A DNA stretch of 64,000 nt from Tethya wilhelma (Eukaryota > Porifera > Demospongiae > Tethyida > Tethyidae). Made by a program: the position numbers and the translations under genes. Below, piece after piece: positions 1 to 10,361 of this stretch; the first letter of the stretch is position 1, and every line of letters begins with the position of its first letter. Location: contig CAXIPT010000020.1 of the NCBI GenBank assembly GCA_964030475.1, forward strand, positions 325,310-389,309, written 5' to 3'. Below the pieces are notes generated by a model, which worked only from the letters and a program-made list of their open reading frames with translations, did not search any database and was not told where the DNA came from.

Positions 1-235
1 TCACCTGCTAATATTATGGTGTCAGATTGGTGTAATTTTCTCTTGAAAATCTTCAGGACCAATGAGTGCAGTGAATAGCAAAAGATTTAGTAATCCCCAC
101 CTTTCTGTGCAGTCAATATTTTACTGGTTCAACAAATTTCTATCTATATGCCAATACAAAAAAAAGCTCAAATTGTTGCAAGCTAGGTTGTGACACACAG
201 GAAGCCACAAAGTGGTTTGTTACTGTGGACTTGTA
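1..235. other. AT-rich sequence, nothing recognised
   Basis: I see no coding frame, RNA gene or clear repeat here. Confidence 0.5.
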
Positions 236-322
236 ATCTCGTCCCTAGACTCCACCCATTCTCCAAGGAGAAAGAGAGTCTGGTACACTACGTCCAAATT
301 CTTGGTTCTGCTGAGTCAGCAT
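236..322 (+). repeat. Orphan terminal repeat of the Academ-like element (type I end)
   Basis: The sequence runs from TCTCGTCCC through a hairpin (AGACTC pairing with GAGTCT around TTCTCC/GGAGAA), then TACGTCCAAATTCTTGG-like sequence, to GCTGAGTCAGCAT. It matches the ends at 17386, 23743, 32178 and 49079. The inner stem is the form found on the transposase side of the element. No matching gene follows, so this is a remnant or solo end. Confidence 0.75.
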
Positions 323-950
323 CAGACAGATATATCATGTGACCGTGCATGGCTTTGTACTATGTGCATCACATGGTAGTCCCTGAGTGTATTTTCTTAG
401 CTGCCATCTCATAGTCCTTTTGTTCGTGACAAATGCCACTAGTATGTCTGAGCTACACAATTATGGCATGGACAATCTAGAGAACTTGAAAACTATACAA
501 AACGATCTTCAGTCAGAAATCAGTGCTGGCACTAAGCTGTAGAAGGAAATTCACCACAAGCGTGAAGTAAGTAAGCAAAAATCTTTGAATAAAACTGGAC
601 TAAAGTCTTACTAGGCACTCTATGACAATCAATTGAACATATAACTTGCAAAGATACTCTATCACCCCATCATGTAACTACTCTATAGCTAAAAATTTTT
701 GAGTAGTATAAATTTAGCTGTTTCTCGATGATCCACAAAAGATTTACCTATCAAATTTCGGGATCGCATTACAATATATGGGTGGGGGCTGCTTGATCCT
801 CGAAAATAAAATCGCGAAAAGGCAATCGCCTTTCCGCGAAAATTTCTAGCTATACACTATATTGTACCATGGCAGCCATACAAAACAATAGAAAATCAGT
901 TGTGTAAATCAATTATACATCTCATGATTAATCATGAGGTGTATAACTTG
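323..950. other. Non-coding flank with a 34-bp near-perfect palindrome
   Basis: No coding sequence is recognised. Positions 913-946 form a near-perfect palindrome with an 18-bp perfect core (CTCATGATTAATCATGAG) and a single wobble mismatch further out. It lies 5 bp before the end of the Ngaro-like element. A short hairpin (GGCAATCGCC context) sits near 813-838 and resembles MITE termini elsewhere in the window. Confidence 0.5.
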
Positions 951-1221
951 TTAACTCATCCTACGTATCCCAAGCTGCCTTAAGCAGTCAGGGCCATGCA
1001 ATCAACATATACCCTTGAGGCAACCTAACTGGTATGTCTTATAGTGTGGACGAAGTGTCACGTGGGCACGCGGGGGCCAGCGGGCTTGCACCGTATGCAT
1101 ACCAGTACACTGCCTAATGTGAGCCATAGCAAATTAAGTATAACCGTATACTTTGGCGTTGCGTAGTTTGGCTAAGCTGCAATGCCCCCGGTGCCCATTT
1201 GATTGGGGGCGAGGCTGAGAC
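951..1221 (-). repeat. Split direct repeat B2 (outer copy)
   Basis: 271 bp, beginning TTAACTCATCCTACG and ending GAGGCTGAGAC. It is co-linear with 1616-1886 with about four substitutions. It forms the downstream end of the retrotransposon on its own strand. Confidence 0.9.
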
Positions 1222-1470
1222 CTCATCCCCCGACACCATCACCCTAAACAAGTTAGGGGAATAAATTAACCTAATAATTCACTAACCCTATATGCTGAGC
1301 TATAAATGACAACTTACCCACGAGAGACGATGCCTTCCATCTTAAATAGATGTAAACTGCCAAGCCATTATTAGTGTATATTAATATCAATACATACACA
1401 CATGTACCCAAATGTATCCAAATGGATGTAAGCATTATGTATAAATATGGGGGTGAGGAGGGAGACGGGA

Positions 1471-1618
1471 ATCACCAACTGCACAGCTAGCACAAAAGAC
1501 AGAGAAACCTCGTGCTCTGATCAGTCCATTACGCATGCGCATGTCATTGGCATTGCAATAGGCCACACCCATACTCCGTATACCGTTAACTCCGGTTAGC
1601 TCCGCTAACCTCCAATTA
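1471..1618 (-). repeat. Split direct repeat A2 (inner copy)
   Basis: 148 bp, ATCACCAACTGCAC to TCCAATTA. It matches 6780-6926 except for one substitution and one 1-nt indel. It shares the trinucleotide TTA (1616-1618) with repeat B1, as expected if A and B meet at the junction of a circular intermediate. Confidence 0.9.
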
Positions 1619-1886
1619 ACTCATCCTACGTATCCCAAGCTGCCTTAAGCAGTCAGGGCCATGCAATCAACATATACCCTTGAGGCAACCTAACTAGTAT
1701 GTCTTATAGTGTGGACAAAGTGTCACGTGGGCACGCGGGGGCCAGCGGGCTTGCACCGTATGCATACCAGTACACTGCCTAATGTGAGCCATAGCAAATT
1801 AAGTATATCCGTATACTTTGGCGTTGCGTAGTGTGGCTAAGCTGCAATGCCCCCGGTGCCCATTTGATTGGGGGCGAGGCTGAGAC
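1616..1886 (-). repeat. Split direct repeat B1 (inner copy)
   Basis: 271 bp partner of 951-1221. It directly follows the recombinase gene region on the minus strand and abuts repeat A2. Confidence 0.9.
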
Positions 1887-2103
1887 ACAGGACAACGATC
1901 CGATGTCCTCCCCCAATCGAAAAAAGAACAGAACCATACCCCAAACAACCTTGCTATAGTCAAAGAAGTAATAGACATTAATGCTAACAGAGACATGCTT
2001 ACAAATAGTCACCACGAAACACAATAGAGTATCAGTATATCTACATATTAAGTAAAGCTATTACGAGTACTAGAACAATTAAGGCCTAGATCAAAATTTT
2101 TAA

Positions 2104-3108
2104 TTACTGTGGAACTTGAGGAATGTTGCCGATAGTAGCAGAAAAAGCCGCCAATTGGTCTTTGGGTGTACGAATATATGTGCAGAAGGCGTTGCTCGAC
2201 CAACGGCCCAGCATTTGAATAGTAGAATCCTGGAGACCATGATGAGCAGCCGAAGTAGCAGCTCCTATTCTAAAGCTATGGCCCGAGTATGCCGCCGAAT
2301 CTATACCCATGGCAGCAATTGCATTCCTTAATTCCTGAATGAAAATTTGCTTCTGCAACGGGGTACCGTCAAAAAACGGTCCCGGACTTGGCCCTCTGAT
2401 CACCATATAGGAGGAGATGGCAGCAATAGGGCACAACATGTTGCCAGACTGGCCCACGTACACCATTGAACCTTGTCCGTACTGGTCTGTCTTTGATTTC
2501 TTCAAATGGATCTGGATAATTGTTGGATTCTGTGCATCATTTAACCTCACGTCTCCATAACTCAGATGAATGTGCTGGTTGTATACCTCCCCTGTTGGGA
2601 GAATTATTTCGCCCAAACAAAAGAAGCCAAAGAAGGCCATGCAGGCCACCGCCCAGAACATGATGATCTTGTAGTCTGTCGCTCTATGGGACCATTGATC
2701 TCTAATACCATGAAGTATGCCTGGAGTGATCGGCAATCTGTTCTTCGGATTGAATTTTCCCATTATTTTTTGCCATCTCTTCATTCCATTCGACACCATC
2801 TTCAGTAGCGGCATGGTAGAGTGGTTTGGCTCAGGAAGGCCTAACCCAACTTGATAGTAACGTAAAGCAGACAAATACACTTTGAATGATGATTGCGATA
2901 TATTTAGGATGTTTAGGTATGCAGCAAAGTTACATAAGATATCCTGAGTTAGTGGAAAGGGTGTCCTAATGTTGAATTGGATGCAAAATAAATGAAACTT
3001 TTTGAGAGCTGCGTCATATGTCCTTCGCGTGGCGGGGGAAATTCCTAAAGTATACAGCTTCCGAACCTCTTCTGCCAAATCTGTGACGTCCATTCCTCCT
3101 GCAAACAC
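2104..3108 (-). CDS. Tyrosine recombinase of the Ngaro-like element (catalytic Arg I lost)
   Basis: 334 residues. The C-terminal half has the recombinase signature GHSFRIGAAT (HxxR), then LGRWSSNAF with Trp in the usual second-His position, and TYIRTP with the nucleophile Tyr. The first catalytic arginine normally lies in a helix of the type FFR-GE; here it reads FFCLGE, so Arg is Cys, explained by one CGT to TGT change. The N-terminal SAM-like core-binding region (residues ~10-110) is present. Its start overlaps the RNase H frame by 64 nt. In this class the enzyme inserts the circular cDNA. This copy is probably inactive. Confidence 0.9.
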   Translation of the reverse strand: MFAGGMDVTDLAEEVRKLYTLGISPATRRTYDAALKKFHLFCIQFNIRTPFPLTQDILCNFAAYLNILNISQSSFKVYLSALRYYQVGLGLPEPNHSTMPLLKMVSNGMKRWQKIMGKFNPKNRLPITPGILHGIRDQWSHRATDYKIIMFWAVACMAFFGFFCLGEIILPTGEVYNQHIHLSYGDVRLNDAQNPTIIQIHLKKSKTDQYGQGSMVYVGQSGNMLCPIAAISSYMVIRGPSPGPFFDGTPLQKQIFIQELRNAIAAMGIDSAAYSGHSFRIGAATSAAHHGLQDSTIQMLGRWSSNAFCTYIRTPKDQLAAFSATIGNIPQVPQ

Positions 3109-3983
3109 AATAAGAAAGTCAGAGAAAGCGGTACGTTAGACGGGTCGGCCTGCATATCAGGATAGGCCTGGAGAAATTCAGTATGCCTATTTCTGGAAAT
3201 ATGATCTGCTCCATCATCGTGGCTGCCAGGAATATGCTCAGCAGTCAAATGAAAGCAAAAATGAGCCTCGAAGAAAAACAGCGTGCGAAGCAAATGCATG
3301 AGCCGCCTATCTCTTGCGTATCTGGAATTAATAACTGCAACAACCGCCTGGTTGTCGCATCTGCACAAGATGCATTTCTGCATCCACTCTTTTCCAAATA
3401 TAGCAGCAGCCACGAGGATTGGGAACAATTCCTTAGCGGCTATAGAATCACCATAAGTTTTTTCGTCCCATTGATAATAAAACCATTTGTTGGCAGGTTG
3501 AGTATAGCCGCCGCAGCTCCATGAGTCTGAAGCATCAGTGGTTAGTACAACTTGGCAAGGTTCCTCGGTTAGCATTCGCATCAATGAAACACCATTCCAT
3601 CGTGTGAGGAACATATCCCACCAGGCTAGGTCTGCCATGAATTCCAGATTCAAATGCACCGGACAGAAGCGGCTACGTTTGCGGGCAGCCGTTAACACAG
3701 CAATCATCCTATGAAGGAATGAGCGGCCTGGTTTAACAATCGCTGTTGCGTGTTGTAGCTCTCCAATCAAGGATTCGAGTTGGTTAACCGTGCACGTGCG
3801 GCGTACTTTCCATTCAGCAATTAGATGCTTAATTCGATCTAATTTCTCTGTAGGTAACCTAATCTCCATCCTAATGGAGTCAAACTCAAAGCCTAGGTAA
3901 ACTATAACTAACAGAGGGCCCAGGCATTTCTCTGGTGATAAGGGGACTCCGAGAAGCATACAGATATCCTTCATGGTCTGCAT
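3045..3983 (-). CDS. RT thumb/connection and RNase H region of the Ngaro-like element
   Basis: The frame opens in the region following the RT palm (LGVPLSPEKC, YLGFEFDS) and continues into an RNase H domain: TTDASD (first acidic residue), AAKELFPI (Glu), CDNQAVVAVI (Asp) and ADHISR near the end (last Asp). It runs into the recombinase frame at its 3' end. It is separated from the RT palm ORF by a one-base frame difference located in the GGG run near 4004-4010. The in-frame Met at 3983 is therefore probably not a true start; the original protein was most likely one RT-RNase H polypeptide. Confidence 0.88.
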   Translation of the reverse strand: MQTMKDICMLLGVPLSPEKCLGPLLVIVYLGFEFDSIRMEIRLPTEKLDRIKHLIAEWKVRRTCTVNQLESLIGELQHATAIVKPGRSFLHRMIAVLTAARKRSRFCPVHLNLEFMADLAWWDMFLTRWNGVSLMRMLTEEPCQVVLTTDASDSWSCGGYTQPANKWFYYQWDEKTYGDSIAAKELFPILVAAAIFGKEWMQKCILCRCDNQAVVAVINSRYARDRRLMHLLRTLFFFEAHFCFHLTAEHIPGSHDDGADHISRNRHTEFLQAYPDMQADPSNVPLSLTFLLCLQEEWTSQIWQKRFGSCIL

Positions 3984-4927
3984 GTTTCGTGCACATTCTT
4001 CGGACCCTGGGTGATAAAATCATCTAAGTAATGAGAAATGTTCTTGATCCCATGTTGTCGTAGAATCCAGAGCAAGGCATCAGCCAGGGCATTAAAAATG
4101 ATTGGCGCCGAGCGTAGTCCAAAAGGGAGCACCGCGTCCACGTATACCATATCTTGCCAAACCATGCCTAATAGACGTCTATCCGCTGGTGCCACCGGCA
4201 CAATGCGATAAGCGCTTTGGATGTCAATCTTTGCCATTTCAGTCCTTGGACCTGATTGGACTAGGAGGCGAGCGAGTTCTTCAATTTTTAGGTATTTGAT
4301 GGAGCACAGGTCCTTAGATATGCCGTCATTCACACTGAATCCCTCTGGGAATGAGAGATCCAGAATGAGCCGCAACTTCCCGGGAACATGCCCCTTGGGA
4401 ATGACCCCAAATCTACTCACATGCACCGCAGGTTCTAAATCGTCTCTTTGGAAGAGGCCTAAGATTCTGCCTTTCTCCACTTCCTTCTGCAGGTACTCCG
4501 TGATAACCTCTGGATGTTCCGTGGCTGATGGGTTATTCCTCTTTGCTGGCCGGAGTGGGGAGATGGCGACCCTGAACCCTCGGATGATCCCCTGTAGAAT
4601 ATATGCAGCAAAGGCTGTGTCTGGATGTGACCTTAAGCATTCGTGCCAGGCCCTCCAGTTCAGAGGAGTGACAACAGCTGCCAGCCGAGGGTCGATCACC
4701 TCCTGACGTGCTTGGCTTGTGGCTTGAAGTTGTATGAGCTGCTTGAGGTATCGGTAATTTCCCATTGGCTTCGGCCATGGCTCTGATTGGTCCCGATTGA
4801 GGTCTGTAAGAATATGGTAAATAGCTAGCTGAAATACCTGCGGGTAAGACTGCATGTCTAGTGCTGCATCATGTGGTTCATGCTCGATCCTTGCCGTCCT
4901 CTGCCCGGGTATCCATGCTGCACTCAT
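3971..4927 (-). CDS. Reverse transcriptase palm of the Ngaro-like element
   Basis: 318 residues. Visible RT blocks are RFGVIPKG, KLRLILDLSFP, MAKIDIQSAYR (first catalytic Asp), VLPFGLRSAP and SHYLDDFI, the YxDD box. Immediately after this the frame is lost; the continuation lies in the 3045-3983 ORF. The N-terminal ~100 residues are the extension typical of DIRS/Ngaro polymerases. The upstream gap to the gag-like ORF (4928-5225) contains no recognisable frame. Confidence 0.9.
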   Translation of the reverse strand: MSAAWIPGQRTARIEHEPHDAALDMQSYPQVFQLAIYHILTDLNRDQSEPWPKPMGNYRYLKQLIQLQATSQARQEVIDPRLAAVVTPLNWRAWHECLRSHPDTAFAAYILQGIIRGFRVAISPLRPAKRNNPSATEHPEVITEYLQKEVEKGRILGLFQRDDLEPAVHVSRFGVIPKGHVPGKLRLILDLSFPEGFSVNDGISKDLCSIKYLKIEELARLLVQSGPRTEMAKIDIQSAYRIVPVAPADRRLLGMVWQDMVYVDAVLPFGLRSAPIIFNALADALLWILRQHGIKNISHYLDDFITQGPKNVHETCRP

Positions 4928-5225
4928 GCTTAATTACTACCCCCTTGATGACCGGTAATATCACGATGCCACATTATTACTCTCCATGGCGCCTCTTTAA
5001 TGTTGAGATTGTCATTCCTTATATATATGGGATTGGCTAACTTTGATACCACATAAATTTGCCGCTATGACACTACAAAGTATAATGAATCATTGAAATT
5101 GATTACATGACACTAAAGACCACTTAACAATGGTAAATGGGCAGCAATGCAGACAGTACATGATAGTTATATGCTAATTGTTGTAAGTATTGCAGCGTTG
5201 AGAGGGGAATGTTATTCAGTGGCAC

Positions 5226-6722
5226 TTAATTCTGACCGTGCACCTGTTGAGGGTTGGACATGGCTAGGAACCTTCCCCTGTCTCGACCCCTAAAGCGTTT
5301 TGCAGGAGGTGGGCCAGAGGCTCCCATGTTGTATGGTTGTTGTCCGTTGCGGCAGCCTGGTCTGGTATGGCCATCGGCTGCCCCGCAGTTGCTACAAATG
5401 TGCCGGAACGCACAGCCCTGGATGTCACAACGATTTCCATACAATGAGTTGAACTTTCCGCATATTGGAATCGTCTCATCGTAAATATTTGGATGGCCAT
5501 ACTGCATGGGGCATGTTGGCACAGTGGGGAGTGGGGGTCGGAGCTGAGTTCCTGTCCTTGGGGCTGTTATCTGCGTCTGTTGTGCCGGCCGGTAATAGTT
5601 GGGTTGTGGACCATGGCCGGTGGTTGTCTGACTAAAGGAGTTACTCATGGGTAGCTGTTGGTTTGTTGGCACCCACATAATCATTGGGGTAGCGTTGTAG
5701 GGGCACACACTGGCGTGATGTTCGCCCAAGCAGGACGTACATATTGGGGTGGGGCTTGGCGTGACTGTGAATGTGTCGGCCCCCAGAGTCTGGTCGATGG
5801 CTCCCCAGTCTAGGGATTTTGTCTTTGCTGCTTTGCGACGAAAGGCGATGTCATAGACTGCCCAGTTGAGGCCCTTAGACTTCTTCGCTCGGTTAACAAT
5901 CATAGTTTGGTACGCCAGAAGGTGTGGGAGCTTATTTGGGTAGCGCTCGGCCAGGATTGCTGTCAACGATGCGAAGCATTGAACCCATGTCAATATGTCT
6001 GTCACTGGTTCTTTCTTTTTTCCAAAGATGGGGCTTGCTTTATCCAGGTCTGGGTTACTCCAAGACGTGGGTTTTAATTCAGACATGTCGACAAATTCTA
6101 GGTTCCCGATTTTTTCGCAAATTGTGTCTGATAGCGGGAAGAGATCACTAGTCAAGCTGCGCAGGGGTAGGGTGGTAGGCAGCAGGGCACCACTAGTGCT
6201 TGCTGGGAAGACTGGCAATCTCATCAAGTTGGTTGTTAGGGGTCTCAAGCCCAGGTGGTTACCTAAAAATTATGGATCATAAGATTGCAACACATAAAGT
6301 TGTGCTGCTGCCGCTCTGCTGCTACTGCCGCCGCTGCTGCTGCTGCTGCTATTGCTGCTGCTGCTGATGCTGCTAGGTTACTGCTGCCGCCATGCTAACA
6401 AGCTCCATTGTTTCCACTAATCAAAGTCTACGTCGCATGTCCGGCATCCGTCGCAGGAGGTCTTAATTAAGGGCAGCTAATTTTATACACACGCTGCTGG
6501 CTAACCTTGCGAGCCACTGGCACCGGCCTGAGAATCGTTGGTAGGTGGATTTGCCGTTCCCGCTGTGGAGCTTGTAGCTGTGGACACTGTAGTGGGCGTG
6601 AGATTCAGGGGCTGTTCTTCTCCTCCAACAAGAGGCTGTGGCAGAGACGACGACGGTAGACCTATCACCGTCAGTGGCCGTAGCGTAGCCTGAGAAGGTA
6701 GCTGAGTCGACGCTTGGTTCAT
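5226..6722 (-). CDS. Gag-like zinc-binding protein of the Ngaro-like element, probably spliced
   Basis: Proposed exons are 6722-6506 and 6262-5226. The splice (AAG|GTTAG ... TTTTTAG|GT) joins the two frames in phase and gives about 418 residues. The first exon is Ser/Thr/Pro-rich. The C-terminal part carries Cys/His clusters: CTSCLGEHHASVC, then CDIQGCAFRHICSNC leading to GHTRPGC, resembling the CCCH-plus-knuckle region of DIRS/Ngaro gag proteins. The tail is Arg/Gly-rich (RFRGRDRGR), as expected for nucleic-acid binding. Without splicing exon 2 has no ATG near its start, which supports the intron. Confidence 0.72.
6263..6505 (-). other. Candidate intron in the gag-like ORF containing a CTG/CAG-rich tract
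   Basis: The bounds are GT at 6505-6504 and AG at 6264-6263 on the minus strand. The plus strand shows an imperfect GCTGCTGCT run at about 6300-6375. Removal links the two ORFs without a frame change. The alternative is a non-coding leader with exon 2 using an internal start. Confidence 0.6.
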
Positions 6723-6779
6723 GACTTGAGAAACTGAGCGGCGGAGGAGAAGAAGAAGGGGAGGCTAAACCGGTAACAA

Positions 6780-6926
6780 ATCACCAACTGCACAGCTAGC
6801 ACAAAAGACAGAGAAACCTCGTGCTCTGATCAGTCCATTACGTATGCGCATGTCATTGGCATTGCAATAGGCCACACCCATACTCCGTATACCGTTAACT
6901 CCGGTTAGCTCCGCTAACTCCAATTA
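6780..6926 (-). repeat. Split direct repeat A1 (upstream end of the retrotransposon)
   Basis: 147 bp partner of 1471-1618. It lies directly upstream of the gag-like first exon on the minus strand, so it probably holds the promoter or transcript start. The end is CCAATTA, followed by tandem-repeat DNA. Confidence 0.88.
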
Positions 6927-7482
6927 GCACAAAAGAAAAACTTTTGTGAATAGTTACTTTTTTCAACACTTGGAACGTAATCTGGAAGTGAAAAATATTG
7001 TTAGTGATAAACAAAACTTTCTCACAGTACAGATTAAGAACTTAGTCTTTTTGACTATCAATTTAGAAAATTTTCTGTGAAATAAAAATACACTTTTGAC
7101 AAAAAACGTTTATTTTGCCTTGAAAAGACTTTTTAACAAAAGAAAAACCTTTTTGAATAGTTACTTTTTTCAACACTTGGAACATTCTCTTGAGGTGAAA
7201 AACATTGTTTATCATAAACAAAGTGTTCTTACTGTACAAATAAAAAACTTGGTCTTTTTGACATATTATCGACTTAGAAAATTTTCTGTGACAAAAAAAT
7301 TCACCTTGGATGAAAAAACTTTATTTTTCTTTGAAAACATTTTTTAGCACAATAGAAAAACTTTTGTGAATAGTTGCTTTTTTGAACACTTGGAACATTA
7401 TCTTGAGTTGAAAAAAATTGTTTATGATAAAAAAGTTTTCTCAGAGAACAGATAAAGTACTTAGTCTTTTTGACTGACTATC
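6927..7482 (+). repeat. ~213-bp AT-rich tandem repeat, array 1 (forward)
   Basis: The landmark GAATAGTTAC/GAATAGTTGC recurs with TAGTT at 6951, 7158 and 7371, giving spacings of 207 and 213 bp. Each unit carries the 12-bp palindrome AGAAAATTTTCT or a close variant, and a CACTTGGAACATT-type block. The array continues beyond the inserted transposon at 10362. Confidence 0.85.
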
Positions 7483-7725
7483 AACTGAAGGGCTCAGAAC
7501 CATAGTGGTCTAACCCACACCGTTTGTAAATTGAGATATGACGGTTTGAAGTTTTTTGTTTACTATAAAATCTAGACTTGTTTGCAAGCTCCCAAAGTGC
7601 TTCACACATGATAACTGATAACTCAAAAATGTAATTATTCTCTTTAAACTGTTAAAATTACAACACACTACAGTTAAAGCAGTGGGAAACAGACTAAATA
7701 TTTAAACAGTACTAAAATAATATTA

Positions 7726-9703
7726 CTACTCTTCTTCTTCTTCACTGGACTCCTCTGACTGGCTGCTTTCTTGTTCATCATCATCACCAGAGGATAGAGA
7801 TTGAAAAAAGTGGTGGTGAACAGGAGGAACATAGCTAAGAAGTTCAGTTAGATCCTTGAGTTTGGCACTACTGATCTTTCGAGGTCCATCATACAGAGGA
7901 TTCAGCTCAGCAGAACCAATGTTGACTGGTCTTCCCCTCGTCTTTCGTTTCAGGTCAACGATCTTCCATGCCTCTAGCTCGTTGAGTGAGTAACGATAGC
8001 GGTACTCCAGTGGCTTGTCTTTTGTGACCCGAATCCACCGTATACTCAACCAATCCACTTGTCTACCAACAGTATCCTTCCGGTTCACAAACGATTTTGC
8101 CAGAGACACCAATGACACAAAATCTGTACTAGACATTTGTGTAACATGGAAAGGATTCTTCGATCGTGATTCTTGAATCAAGTCAGCCCAATCACTCGGA
8201 ACATAGATATGTTGAGCTTTAAGCTTTTGACTCTCGATGGATCCGAAATCACGGTCATTGGGGAGATAACTATGACCGACAACCATAAACTTGTGATCAA
8301 TAGTTGTGAACGAGTATGCTTCACTGCTCACAATGTGTAACCATAAGGCAAGGATGTACACATTTCGGTTTTGGCCACCACACGAATCACTGTAAGCAAC
8401 AAGATGAGATGCTGTTGGTGCAATGGTCTTGATGTGTTTCAGAATACACGAGCCAATCTCATGAGATCCACGCGAAGCTTGAGCCTCGTGCCATAAATAC
8501 ATGTAGCCTACATCGTTTGAGGCTCGGTGAACTCCAAGGTTGTACGTCCAAAGCTGACGTTTGTAGTAAACGATGCTGGTAGAAAGGACTGGTGTTGGCA
8601 AGGCCTTCTCCAGATCAAACGAAATCAATTCCACATCAGGATCTGATCGGGCAAGTGCAGAATCTTCTTTAAGAGACTGGTATGCTTTTTCGGCTTTACA
8701 CAAGTGTAGATCCCATTCAGATCTTAATCGGAGAAGTTGGGATTCGTCTCGCTCAGCATCAATTTGCACTTTCATGGAATCGCAGGTCTTGCAAGTATCT
8801 GATTTGGGTCTGCATGTATGTGTGTGGGTATAGGTGAGTGTGAATGAGTAATAGTGTGAGCGTGAATGTGGAGCATAAGTGCATGAGCATGAGTGAGAGC
8901 ATGAGTGTGTGAGGGCGAGTGGGAGCATGAGTGTGAGTGAGTGTGGAGCATGAGCGTGAGTGTGAGTGAGTGTGGAGCATGAGCGCATGAGCATGTATAA
9001 ATGTGTATGTAAGCAAGTGTGTGAATTTGAGCATATTACAGTCTTACCTCCCAAACGATAGGTTATACTCCTCGTTGAACACCTTTCTGTAGACCCAATC
9101 ACTCACAGGCTCAGTACCATTTTCTGCACATTTCTCTTGGTATAGCTTATACATCTTAGTCAGGGAGAGTGTTGGACTAAGATATTCTCGGTGGGGATTA
9201 TCTGATCGTGAGTAGTGGCTCTGATATTTCGGAAACAACTCAATATGTTGCTTCACATCAGCTATCTTCTCTTGTGATGTCTTGTTGGCTGGAACATGTC
9301 GACCACGCTGATCAGAATGAGGAGATCCACACAACTTAGCAGATGCTTGTAAGGCCCGATCCAATCTTCCATTTGAAATACCATGGATCCGCAAGAAAGC
9401 TGTCTTGCAAATTTTTGCGGATACAGGACCGTTGTTGACGAAGTAAAACCTACTATTAGAACGACGTGAAGCAGCACCACTCTTAGTGTATCGTCGAGAC
9501 ACCTGTACCACCTTTACACACCCACAGATATAGCTATTTTGTAGATCAAAACTGGCACAGTCCCAAAACCCTTTGAAAAGCTTCGTGCGTTGTGTGCTGG
9601 GGACCTTGACGAAGCACTCCATTGCACAGCCACACGGAGTCTCGTCTACTCTCTTTGGCTGGACCTTGTATGTGTGTGAGTGTGTGTGTGTGTGAGTGAG
9701 TGA

Positions 9704-9734
<31 letters not shown>

Positions 9735-9759
9735 TCTGTGTGGGTGTGTGTGTGTGTGC

Positions 9760-9797
<38 letters not shown>

Positions 9798-9814
9798 CAG
9801 GTGTGAGAACGAGC

Positions 9815-9848
<34 letters not shown>

Positions 9849-10061
9849 CAGGTACAATGTCATGCTTGTGGGGGTCATTGTCTGAAATTTTTATAAGTAT
9901 AGTCTAATATTTACCGGTTTATTCGAGGCGCTTGTGTACTCTTGACCTGAGTTTCTCAAGTTTTTTCACTTGGACTTCTTCCATTGCTCAGTCTTTCTGG
10001 TTCTCTTTCTCCCCTTCGTTTTCTCTGGCTGCGAGCATGCTGCTTCCATTGCTTCAGACAT
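7726..10061 (-). pseudogene. DUF7869-like DDE-type transposase, three exons, one in-frame TGA
   Basis: Proposed exons are 10061-9915, 9658-9048 and 8809-7726. Introns 9914-9659 and 9047-8810 have GT-AG ends and are mostly CA repeats on the coding strand. Recognisable segments: a basic N-terminus; the Cys cluster PCGCAMECF; KTAFLRIHGIS; FPKYQSHYSR; FGRPKSDTCKTCD across the second splice; then the candidate catalytic core with SFDLEKALPTP (Asp), WTYNLGVH, VAYSDSCGGQNRN (Asp) and NDRDFGSIES (Asp/Glu). The tail is acidic (SSEEEEE). An in-frame TGA at 9968-9966 is followed by open sequence up to the donor, consistent with CGA to TGA. Family name is from memory; the splice joins make it convincing. 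Confidence 0.78.
9661..9851. repeat. (GT)n and (GA)n microsatellite inside an intron
   Basis: A GT run with minor interruptions is followed by a GA run. It fills the first intron of the transposase, leaving only short unique sequence near the splice sites. Confidence 0.95.
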
Positions 10062-10361
10062 TTTTAAGCAAGAAAAACGTGCATAAACTTGCCTAAACTT
10101 GCCAGCCGCGTGCTTTTGCATGACGTCATGCAAATTCTCGAATCTGATTGGTTGTTTGCGGGTTAGACCACTTTGGCACACAGTAATGAGCTCCTTTTGC
10201 AGAGAGGCAAGTAGCGGTGGCTTACAGTTTCAACACCTTTAACGTGTAAGTCTTCTACTTCACACACTGAGATTAGCTCTACATACACTACTTGCGTGTA
10301 GCATAAAATCAGATTTTACGGATGTGTGGGTTAGACCACTATGGTTCTGAGCCCTTCAACT

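Larger units (their letters stand above)
951..6926 (-). mobile_element. Ngaro/DIRS-type tyrosine-recombinase retrotransposon with split direct repeats
   Basis: Read on the minus strand the order is: repeat A1 (6926-6780), spliced gag-like ORF, reverse transcriptase, RNase H, tyrosine recombinase, repeat B1 (1886-1616), repeat A2 (1618-1471), a spacer of about 249 bp, and repeat B2 (1221-951). Split direct repeats of the form A1-ORFs-B1-A2-B2 plus a tyrosine recombinase instead of an integrase are the hallmarks of Ngaro-group elements. Repeat pairs differ by only about four bases in 271 and two in 148, so the copy is fairly young. Coding defects (RT/RH frame break, lost catalytic arginine in the recombinase) make it non-autonomous now. 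The right flank enters the ~213-bp tandem repeat in mid-unit; the left flank is not that repeat. Confidence 0.9.
7487..10357 (-). mobile_element. DNA transposon with 34-bp TIRs and a DUF7869-like transposase
   Basis: Perfect inverted repeats of 34 bp (GAAGGGCTCAGAACC... to ...CTAACCCACAC) lie at 7487-7520 and 10324-10357. The flanks are the direct repeat AACT (7483-7486, 10358-10361), and the tandem repeat resumes on both sides, so the empty site can be read. The 4-bp target duplication would suit a Sola-type element, but I cannot confirm the superfamily. It encodes one spliced transposase on the minus strand. Confidence 0.85.

Noticed and set aside
2116..4706. Plus-strand ORFs in the Ngaro-like element
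   Set aside because: They are antisense to RT, RNase H and recombinase frames whose motifs are clear on the minus strand.
8759..9034. His/Thr/Leu-rich ORF 'LTHTHAHAPHSLTL'
   Set aside because: It is a translation of the CA/GT-rich intron between two well-supported transposase exons.
9661..9851. CRISPR-like or regulatory array
   Set aside because: It is simple dinucleotide repeat DNA, without spacers.
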